Source: Rubrobacter sp.
Lineage (GTDB): Bacteria; Actinomycetota; Rubrobacteria; Rubrobacterales; Rubrobacteraceae
Direction of reading: 5' to 3'
Length of the DNA stretch: 5,230 nucleotides
Assembly (NCBI GenBank): GCA_013815485.1
Contig: JACDGB010000166.1
Location: 1 to 5,230 of the forward strand
Each line of letters starts with the position of its first letter. The first letter of the stretch is position 1. A program made the translations under genes and the position numbers. Of this stretch, positions 1 through 4,770 are shown one piece after another. The notes beneath the pieces are model-generated. The model saw only the letters and a program-made list of their open reading frames with translations, did not search any database and was not told the origin of the DNA.

Positions 1-347
1 ACGCCCAGAAGGCCGAAGAGGCCAGTGCTGATCACAAACGACACAGGGATCGTGGTCGCGCCAGGGAGACGCTCGCTCAGGAACCAGTGCGTCAGCAAAA
101 CGCCGGGAGCCATGAATAAGACCAGAACGCCGATGAAAAGAACCAGTGGAGACGCCTCGAAAGCACCTCGGAGCGGCCCGATCACGACCAGAGCCACCAC
201 GACAAACAGCACGACCCAAACGTCGAGCAGCCGCAGACGGTGCGTCAAACCGGTCGCGCCAGAGTATTCGCCGTCCTCGCCGAAGAACGCCGGACGAGCA
301 TCGAAGACTCGCCGAACCGTGCTTCTGATGAGATCACTTGACCGTCT
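1..347 (-). CDS. Multi-pass membrane protein, N-terminal part (runs off the left edge)
   Basis: The minus strand stays open from an in-frame TAG (348-350) to the window edge. It encodes a polar N-terminal stretch (VRRVFDARPAFFGEDGEY at about 263-317), then hydrophobic segments: VWVVLFVVVALVVIGPL, PLVLFIGVLVLFMAPGVLLT, and the start of a third, IPVSFVISTGLFGLLG. The PG-rich helix followed by a short loop and another helix recalls polytopic membrane glycosyltransferases and DUF1616-type proteins, but too little is present to assign a family. No ATG or GTG occurs in this frame. The first usual start is TTG at 246-248, with no Shine-Dalgarno site, and it would drop the polar stretch. An ATG at 380-382 overlaps the cupin stop codon but lies in another frame, so a one-base loss near 318-348 could explain the mismatch. 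The frame is well supported; the start is not. Confidence 0.6.
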
Positions 348-374
348 CTACCGCGACGCTTGCGGCGGAACTGA

Positions 375-776
375 TCAGCCATTTTCCTCGTACTGTTCGC
401 CGGTGACGGGTTCCAGCCAGTCGGTTCCGCCATCGCTGTTCGTGGCCGGGTTGATGGCGAGGTGGACCATGAAGGCGTCGGGGGCGGCACCGTGCCAGTG
501 TCTCTCATCCGGGGCGAAGTAGACCACGTCGCCGGTCTTTATCTGCGTGACGGGGCCACCTTCGGTGGCGGCGCGTCCGGCTCCGGCGATGACGTGCAGG
601 ATCTGACCTTCTGGATGCGTGTGCCAGTTGGTGCGCGCCCCCGGCTCGAAGGAGACGCGGAAGACGCCCGCGCCGGGAGACGATTCGGCTGGCGTAGCGT
701 CCATCCAGACGGCTCCGGTGACCCACTCGGACGGTGCGCGGCGAGTCTCGGATTCCGCAGTGTGGACGATCTTCAT
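375..776 (-). CDS. Small single-domain cupin, resembling cupin (R)-hydroxynitrile lyase
   Basis: This is a complete 133-residue protein with one cupin barrel. Motif 1 is visible as GARTNWHTHPEGQ with His52, His54 and Gln58, and motif 2 as GDVVYFAPDERHWHG with His93 (and His95). This His/His/Gln/His set is the metal-ligand pattern I recall for the manganese-dependent cupin hydroxynitrile lyase of Granulicella tundricola, which also shares the WHTHP, GDVVWF/GDVVYF, HWHGAAP and C-terminal W-E-V-T-x-EQY segments as I remember them. That family cleaves or forms cyanohydrins in vitro, but the natural role of most bacterial members is unknown, so the enzyme activity is inferred. There is no signal peptide, so it is probably cytosolic. 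The ATG has a near-ideal Shine-Dalgarno site. It lies 76 bp downstream of the phosphatase on the same strand, so co-transcription is possible. Confidence 0.92.
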   Translation of the reverse strand: MKIVHTAESETRRAPSEWVTGAVWMDATPAESSPGAGVFRVSFEPGARTNWHTHPEGQILHVIAGAGRAATEGGPVTQIKTGDVVYFAPDERHWHGAAPDAFMVHLAINPATNSDGGTDWLEPVTGEQYEENG

Positions 777-780
777 GGTT

Positions 781-788
781 TCCTCCTT
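781..788 (-). promoter_or_regulatory. Strong Shine-Dalgarno site of the cupin gene
   Basis: The minus strand reads AAGGAGGA four bases before the cupin ATG (774-776), an almost perfect match to the 16S rRNA tail. This fixes the cupin start. It contrasts with the phosphatase, the 2726-3553 gene and the 3702 leader ORF, which have no such site and look leaderless. It fits a gene translated from inside a longer mRNA. I found no convincing -35/-10 pair in the 76 bp upstream. Confidence 0.85.
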
Positions 789-852
789 GATGCTAGCTTT
801 CGGTTTGGCGGGTTTGTACGCTGATGTCTGACACTTGCTGCCTGAATTCTAC

Positions 853-2508
853 TCAAGCCAGACGGCGATCGAGTATCGGGCGCAGGCTCGGCTCCCCAGC
901 GTATTCGGCGACGGCCTTTTCGACCTTCAGTGATGCTTGGCGGCCCTGAAGTTTCAGGGTGGAGACGTGGTTGTCGAACCAGGGTTCATCATGGGTCAGG
1001 CTCCAGCGGATGGTGGGGGATTCGACGCCTGCGAGGCGGGCCAGAGCTTTTCCGAAGACCTCTCCGGGTCTAGTCCAGCCAATGCGGAGACCGAGGCGTT
1101 CGGGCCCTCCGAGCAAGTTTCGCATCGGGGAGCTGACGGCCTGATAGACGGGGCTCCTCGCTCCGTCCCCGAAATCCGCTTGTGCCAGGTAGCCATGATG
1201 CACGTCGCCGGAGAGCAGGATCACGGACGCCGGAGCCCGGACGTTCGAGCGTTCACCGGAGGCGATGGATCCCAATAATGCCGCGAGGCCGTGAAAAGAA
1301 CTCTGGAAGGCAGCCCAGTGCTCCAGATCCACGAGCTGCCGGAACCTCTCGCCGAGCCTCGCCGCCGCCCGTCCCCAGGCGCAGGCGCAGACGGCCTCGT
1401 TCCACGCTTCGAGGTGATGCAGGCCGGGGGCCATGAGAAACGGCAGCGACGTGCCGAAGAGGAGATGGTCGAAGTCGCCGGTCGCCATGTCCTCGACCCA
1501 GGCCCACTCCTCCGCGCCGAGCATGGAGCGATGTCCCTCCTTCAGCACCCGTCCGGCGCGCGAGTCCATGACTATGAGACGGACCCCGCCGAAGTCCCGA
1601 TGGTAACTCCAGCGGGTGCCCGCAGCCTCCCTGTGGATTTTATGGGCGAACTCGCGCAGTACACGGGTGGCGTCTCCCGCGTTCTTCACCTTTCTGAAGA
1701 GGTCATCTTCTTCCAGTTCCTCCGGCGAGAGGTTGCCGAGGTGCTGGTAGATCCAGTACGACATGAACGCCCCGGTGATGCGCTTCTCCCACCACGGCTC
1801 GGCGCGCATTCTCTTCAACCAGGCTTCGGAGGTGTTCCAGTCATCGTGAACGTCATGGTCGTCGAAAATCATCGCCGAAGGCACGGTGGAGAGCAGCCAC
1901 CTTATCGCCGGTTCCTTCCACGAATCCCAGTACAGCCGCGTGTATTCCTCGAAGTCCGCGACCCCAGGCGGCTCGTCCGGATTACGCTGGGAGCGGATGA
2001 ACTCCAGCGCGCCTGGAGACACTTCATCCGCGTAGACTTGATCCCCGAGTAGCAACAGCGCGTCGGGCCACCTATCAGGAGGCTCGCTCCGGGTCCGTAA
2101 GGCAAGAGCATAGAGCGCATCCCGCCCGTGTCCAAGATTGTCCTCGTCTTTGGTCAGCGTGTACGGTGGCTCGTGCGGGACCGACACCCGGCACGATCCG
2201 AAAGCAAGCGACAGGCTATCGTCAGGGGAGATGGTCCGAATACGGGGCGGGGGGAAATCGTAGCCAGGCTCCGGCCATGCCCTCTCTCCGTCAAGCTGCA
2301 CCGAGTATTCGTAAGATGAGCCGGGCCGGAGACCCGAGATCCTGACCAGGCCGTAGTGGTGGTCCTCCACGGAGAAAGTGCGTGCGCGGTGGGCCGAGCC
2401 GTCCACCATCACGCAGACCTCGCGGGCGGTGTCCGTCTCGACCCAGACCGTGGCGTCCGTCGCGCCGGTATAGCGGAGGAGTGGTCCGAGTACGAGGCAT
2501 GGGCTCAT
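853..2508 (-). CDS. PhoD-type alkaline phosphatase family metallophosphatase, no export signal
   Basis: This 551-residue protein has the PhoD layout. A short beta-rich N-terminal domain (about 1-95, including ATVWVET and RISGLRPGSSYEYSV) precedes a metallophosphoesterase core. Core motifs are GSCR (104-107), LLLGDQVYADE (152-162), IFDDHDVHDDWN (214-225), MDSRAG (314-319), FGTSLPFL (351-358) and LLSGDVHHGY (431-440). In characterised PhoD enzymes the Cys of the GSC motif and the Tyr of the GD-x-x-Y motif bind iron and the nearby Asp and His residues bind the other metals; Cys106, Tyr159, Asp156, Asp217, His218, Asp435 and His437 are the likely equivalents. Secreted PhoD carries a Tat signal, but this protein starts directly with the N-terminal domain and has no twin-arginine or hydrophobic leader, so it is probably cytosolic. 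Substrate unknown; phosphomono- or diesters are expected. The ATG at 2506-2508 has no Shine-Dalgarno site and appears leaderless. Confidence 0.93.
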   Translation of the reverse strand: MSPCLVLGPLLRYTGATDATVWVETDTAREVCVMVDGSAHRARTFSVEDHHYGLVRISGLRPGSSYEYSVQLDGERAWPEPGYDFPPPRIRTISPDDSLSLAFGSCRVSVPHEPPYTLTKDEDNLGHGRDALYALALRTRSEPPDRWPDALLLLGDQVYADEVSPGALEFIRSQRNPDEPPGVADFEEYTRLYWDSWKEPAIRWLLSTVPSAMIFDDHDVHDDWNTSEAWLKRMRAEPWWEKRITGAFMSYWIYQHLGNLSPEELEEDDLFRKVKNAGDATRVLREFAHKIHREAAGTRWSYHRDFGGVRLIVMDSRAGRVLKEGHRSMLGAEEWAWVEDMATGDFDHLLFGTSLPFLMAPGLHHLEAWNEAVCACAWGRAAARLGERFRQLVDLEHWAAFQSSFHGLAALLGSIASGERSNVRAPASVILLSGDVHHGYLAQADFGDGARSPVYQAVSSPMRNLLGGPERLGLRIGWTRPGEVFGKALARLAGVESPTIRWSLTHDEPWFDNHVSTLKLQGRQASLKVEKAVAEYAGEPSLRPILDRRLA

Positions 2509-2514
2509 GCTCGG

Positions 2515-2530
2515 ACTATAACCCTATAAC
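2515..2530 (-). promoter_or_regulatory. Leaderless-type promoter of the PhoD gene with duplicated -10-like box
   Basis: On the minus strand TATAGT (2515-2520) lies 6 nt before the phosphatase ATG, so transcription would begin at or within a base or two of the start codon. No Shine-Dalgarno site lies between. The box is part of an 8-bp tandem duplication read as GTTATAGGGTTATAGT, giving a second similar hexamer 8 bp upstream. No clear -35 hexamer is seen 16-18 bp upstream. The call rests on motif and spacing only. Confidence 0.55.
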
Positions 2531-2674
2531 TCGCGTCCGGCTTACACGAAGCCGACGAGCCTTCCCTACGTCGCGGGCACGACGCTTGAGGAGAACGATC
2601 TCGTGTACAAACAGGCGCTGCGCGAACTTCTTGTGCGCTGTCCGGGACCCTACTGGTTGGTCACCGCGGAGTGA
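2522..2674 (+). pseudogene. Short plus-strand coding-like stretch, possible gene remnant or small ORF
   Basis: A plus-strand frame is open from just after a TAA (2519-2521) to a TGA (2672-2674). Its translation looks protein-like (TTLEENDLVYKQALRELLV then RCPGPYWLVTAE), and about 38 of 49 codons end in G or C. It contains no ATG or TTG upstream of a GTG at 2603, which is preceded by GAGGAG at 2588-2593 with 9 nt spacing. It is therefore either a 23-residue peptide gene from 2603 or the C-terminal remnant of a lost gene. I do not recognise the sequence. It overlaps the promoter of the divergent phosphatase gene. Chance remains possible in a GC-rich genome. Confidence 0.25.
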
Positions 2675-2692
2675 GTCCAGGTCTGGCGTGGT

Positions 2693-2711
2693 CCCTCGAT
2701 TGCTCCGAGGG
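2693..2711. terminator. GC-rich hairpin between genes, weak terminator candidate
   Basis: CCCTCG (2693-2698) and CGAGGG (2706-2711) form a perfect 6-bp stem with a 7-nt loop. It lies 15 bp beyond the stop codon of the minus-strand gene ending at 2726 and 19 bp after the plus-strand remnant, so it could end transcripts from either side. No real U-tract follows on the minus strand, and only a loose T-rich stretch on the plus strand, so an intrinsic terminator is uncertain. Confidence 0.35.
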
Positions 2712-2725
2712 TGACGACAGATTTC

Positions 2726-3553
2726 TTAGCCGCGGCCCTGACGGACGAGGGCGGACTGGATGCGTCGGGCGTCTTCGAGGTCGCGGACGGCGTCCCAGAG
2801 CTTGCCCTCGGGAACGGTAGCGTACCAGCGATCCGTCCGGTAGCCGTAGCGGCGCTTGAGCTCGCGCACCGAATCGCCGGTGTAGCGCAGCGCGTAGGAG
2901 AGTCGTCTCATCTCGTTCGGTTGGCGGGGCAGGAGGCCCATGCGGCCTTCTGTGTACCAGGAGACCTCTGGCATCGGGTCGGCGGCGCGTAGGATCAGGT
3001 GCGCCTCCCACTCCACGCGCAAAGCGTTCATCTCGAACTCGCCGGGCCGCGCGCTTAAGGGTCCCAGGGAGAAACCGTCTTTGCCGTGGAAGCCGAATGC
3101 CCGCTCGAAGAGAGCCTTTTGCTCGGGTTTGTGGAGCTTCTCGTAGCGGGCGCGGAGGGCGAGGATCTGCTCGTCGGAGTACGCCCGAAGGCCCCCGACC
3201 GTGGGGCGGCGAGGGTCCAGTCCTCCCCGACGAAGAATCCCGGCGAAGGCGTTGTAGGAACGCAGGCTCCTGATGAGCCAGATCCCATAAGCGCAGGCTA
3301 CGAACGCAAGGCTCGAAATCATGGTCGCGTAGATAGCCGCCGCAGGCACCGCCACGCCCTGGCCCTCGATGTACTGCTTGCCGAACAGATTATAAGCCAC
3401 GGTGACGGCGGACATGGCCGCCACGAAAAATGCGAAACCAACCAGGCTGAACGCCCCGAAGCGCCGGAGTGGGGGAGAACACGAAACCGCGAGACCCTCC
3501 CAGGCCAATCGCTCCTCGCCGATCCCGAGGTTCCTCGTCTCCAGCCTCTCCAT
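2726..3553 (-). CDS. Two-helix membrane protein with charged C-terminal domain, family unknown
   Basis: I do not recognise this 275-residue protein. From the ATG at 3551-3553 it has a polar N-terminus (about 1-30), a first membrane helix (about 32-54, including FSLVGFAFFVAAM), a short external or periplasmic loop, a second helix (about 69-95, AAAIYATMISSLAFVACAYG) and a long hydrophilic domain (about 97-275). That domain is rich in Arg, Glu and aromatic residues and probably cytosolic because it follows an Arg-rich segment. No catalytic motif is evident. The open frame continues to a GTG at 3599-3601, but I prefer the ATG because a TATACT box lies 7 nt upstream of it, the leaderless arrangement, and the extra 16 residues look unlike a conserved N-terminus. 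It ends 217 bp before the phosphatase and is divergent from the 3734 gene. Confidence 0.82.
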   Translation of the reverse strand: MERLETRNLGIGEERLAWEGLAVSCSPPLRRFGAFSLVGFAFFVAAMSAVTVAYNLFGKQYIEGQGVAVPAAAIYATMISSLAFVACAYGIWLIRSLRSYNAFAGILRRGGLDPRRPTVGGLRAYSDEQILALRARYEKLHKPEQKALFERAFGFHGKDGFSLGPLSARPGEFEMNALRVEWEAHLILRAADPMPEVSWYTEGRMGLLPRQPNEMRRLSYALRYTGDSVRELKRRYGYRTDRWYATVPEGKLWDAVRDLEDARRIQSALVRQGRG

Positions 3554-3560
3554 ATCTGGA

Positions 3561-3566
3561 AGTATA
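3561..3566 (-). promoter_or_regulatory. Leaderless-type -10 box of the 2726-3553 gene
   Basis: The minus strand reads TATACT, one change from the TATAAT consensus, then 7 nt, then the ATG at 3551-3553. There is no Shine-Dalgarno site, so the transcript would start at or next to the A of the start codon. This supports 3553 over the upstream GTG as the true start. No good -35 hexamer is visible at 16-18 bp. Confidence 0.6.
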
Positions 3567-3622
3567 CCCGGTTCGCAATATCGGGCTGGGTTGCAAATCA
3601 CCAGAAATGAAGGTGATCAGGC

Positions 3623-3648
3623 CATTAGCCGGAGTCATTAGCCGGAGC
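3623..3648. repeat. Two tandem copies of a 13-bp unit in the divergent control region
   Basis: CATTAGCCGGAGT (3623-3635) is followed directly by CATTAGCCGGAGC (3636-3648), a 12 of 13 match. The pair lies between the two outward-facing -10 boxes (3561-3566 and 3689-3694), about 40 bp upstream of the plus-strand box. Half-sites 13 bp apart could be bound by a regulator, but a simple slippage duplication explains them equally well. Confidence 0.6.
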
Positions 3649-3688
3649 ATGTTCGCTGGGGGTCGCAGGCGCGCGGATGTGAGGTTAA

Positions 3689-3694
3689 TATATT
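3689..3694 (+). promoter_or_regulatory. Leaderless-type -10 box facing the plus-strand gene pair
   Basis: TATATT, inside the AT-rich run TTAATATATT (3685-3694), lies 7 nt before an ATG at 3702. The overlapping TAATAT (3686-3691) is an alternative hexamer. The surrounding sequence is GC-rich, so the AT run stands out. No -35 match is seen at the usual distance. It would drive the leader ORF at 3702 and the genes at 3734 and 4307. Confidence 0.55.
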
Positions 3695-3701
3695 GGGCGT
3701 G

Positions 3702-3737
3702 ATGGAGAAAACATCGAAGGACGGTTTGCAAGGATGA
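3702..3737 (+). CDS. Possible 11-codon leader peptide overlapping the next gene
   Basis: ATG at 3702 opens a frame encoding MEKTSKDGLQG and ending at TGA 3735-3737. The stop overlaps the ATG of the next gene (3734-3736) in the ATGA arrangement typical of translational coupling. The ATG is 7 nt after TATATT, so it could be the 5' end of a leaderless mRNA, with ribosomes passing to the next start by termination-reinitiation. The peptide has no run of one amino acid that would suggest attenuation. Alternatively it is only the 5' untranslated region of the 3734 gene, whose own AAGGA at 3717-3721 is rather far (12 nt) from its ATG. Confidence 0.3.
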   Translation: MEKTSKDGLQG

Positions 3738-4300
3738 TGGGAACCGTGATCACGGCCGCCGTGTGTGGAGCCATCGTGGGCGGGTTGCTCGCGATAGCTG
3801 GCGTGCTGGCTGGAATGAGCATCGAGCGTCGGCTCCAGTGGCGGGGCAAGGTCGAGTGCGTCGTCTCGAACTGGGATCTGAACTTCCAGCGGGCCGGGGC
3901 ACTCAACCAGGCCATGTGCTCCTTCGACGTGGACCTGTTCAACGAGCAACCGTTCGCAACGGGGATACGCGACGTCCGGGTGGTTTTCGTCAGGGAAGAC
4001 GGCGAGGAGGTGACTGGGACGCTCCGGGATGTGCTTCTGCGTGAGGGGGTCGTCCTTAACCTCCCGCCGCGGCAGTGGTTCCACGCTAGCCTGCACGGCC
4101 GCTTCGACGACCAGGACGCGCGCAAGCTGCGCGAGTTTCGGCGAGTGGAGTTTCTCGGGTACTTCCCGGATGGCCGGGAGTTCCGGCAGCGGGTCATTGG
4201 CCGCAAGGACTTCACCGTTCGCAGGAAGAAGCTGTTCTCCAGGCGGAAGGACTACCAGCCGGGGACGATGTGGCGCGGTGCGCCGGGGGACGAGGACTAG
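3734..4300 (+). CDS. Single-helix membrane-anchored protein with beta-rich domain, family unknown
   Basis: I do not recognise this 188-residue protein. Residues about 3-28 form one Gly/Ala-rich membrane helix (TVITAAVCGAIVGGLLAIAG), followed by a basic stretch (ERRLQWRGK, 31-39) that favours a cytosolic C-terminus. Residues about 40-165 alternate short hydrophobic strands with polar turns (CSFDVDLFN, DVRVVFVREDGEEV, VVLNLPPRQWFHASLHG, RVEFLGYFPDGREF), suggesting a beta-sandwich. The tail is very basic (RRKKLFSRRK) and then acidic. There are three cysteines (11, 42, 62) and no catalytic motif. The start could be the ATG at 3734 or the next one at 3737; the Shine-Dalgarno fit is poor for both. 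It is followed by the 4307 gene after 6 bp, which indicates an operon. A long antisense frame over it is a compositional shadow. Confidence 0.83.
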   Translation: MMGTVITAAVCGAIVGGLLAIAGVLAGMSIERRLQWRGKVECVVSNWDLNFQRAGALNQAMCSFDVDLFNEQPFATGIRDVRVVFVREDGEEVTGTLRDVLLREGVVLNLPPRQWFHASLHGRFDDQDARKLREFRRVEFLGYFPDGREFRQRVIGRKDFTVRRKKLFSRRKDYQPGTMWRGAPGDED

Positions 4301-4306
4301 GAGCGC

Positions 4307-4513
4307 ATGGACCACGACCTCCGGATGTCCCTGGACCGGATGCGCGAGCATCTGGCTCGGGCCGAAGGTGAGCTAGAGGCCGCTCAGAAGCTGCTCGACC
4401 CCAAGTCGCCATCCGGCATCGAGATCAACCGCGCCATAGCGGAGGCTAGAGTCTCGGTGGGAGACGCAATGGAGACCGTTAGCTGGAGGATGTCCGAAAC
4501 GGAATCCGGGTAA
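4307..4513 (+). CDS. Small acidic helical protein, function unknown
   Basis: This 68-residue protein begins 6 bp after the preceding stop codon, with AGGAG (4299-4303) 3 nt before the ATG, closer than usual. It is highly charged and rich in Leu, Ala, Glu, Arg and Met. Two helices are likely: about 5-30 (LRMSLDRMREHLARAEGELE, with heptad-like spacing of Leu and Met) and about 38-62, separated by the DPKSPSG turn. A helical hairpin or a coiled-coil dimer fits. It has no membrane segment and no cysteine. Position suggests it works with, or is co-expressed with, the membrane-anchored neighbour, but no function can be read from it. Confidence 0.75.
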   Translation: MDHDLRMSLDRMREHLARAEGELEAAQKLLDPKSPSGIEINRAIAEARVSVGDAMETVSWRMSETESG

Positions 4514-4770
4514 CGTCGCGGTCCTGGCGACTCTCTACGGTTTCGACCGAAAGCCCACGCCGCGCATCCGTGTCGGGGGTCGTGTTTCCCTTTTACCAGC
4601 GGAGTTCATAGGTTGATCCACCTTCCCGGAGATCCTTTGATCGGCGCACGATCCGTTCCGAGTGAGTATTTGCTGAATCTTGTAGCCCGGTTCGTGGAAG
4701 GATCTATTCTTTCGCAACGCGCTGTACGACTCCCGAACCACGGATATAGGCAACTTCCGGCACCACCTCT
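4514..4770. other. Convergent gap, lower GC, no supported gene
   Basis: This stretch lies between the 3' ends of two converging genes. About 54% of bases at 4621-4740 are G or C, below the neighbouring coding DNA. Short open frames exist on both strands (a TTG-started plus frame at 4613 and a minus frame ending near 4535), but neither shows a family motif or good codon bias. A 5-bp stem, GTCGC (4515-4519) with GCGAC (4527-4531), follows the plus-strand operon without a U-tract and is at best a poor terminator. The second half may be old degraded sequence. Confidence 0.5.

Noticed and set aside
25..522. A 165-codon plus-strand open frame
   Set aside because: Its translation is Ser/Thr/Arg-rich low-complexity sequence opposite the membrane protein and cupin coding frames.
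825..833. Short palindrome TGTCTGACA upstream of the cupin
   Set aside because: Only 4-bp arms around one base; expected by chance at this length, and there is no promoter nearby to give it meaning.
1291..2052. A 253-codon plus-strand open frame
   Set aside because: It lies entirely antisense to the PhoD-type phosphatase, whose motifs are unmistakable. The translation has no recognisable domain.
3554..3601. N-terminal extension of the 2-TM protein to a GTG at 3599-3601
   Set aside because: The extension would place the TATACT promoter inside the coding region, and its 16 residues (two Cys, no clear structure) look like untranslated sequence.
3638..4351. A 237-codon minus-strand open frame across the 3734-4300 and 4307 genes
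   Set aside because: Its translation is rich in Pro, His, Val and Leu without domain character, and it lies antisense to two genes with clear membrane-helix and helical patterns. It is a GC-rich shadow frame.
4530..4640. Search for a tRNA or small RNA in the convergent gap
   Set aside because: No cloverleaf, T-arm consensus or strong hairpin with U-tract could be built on either strand.
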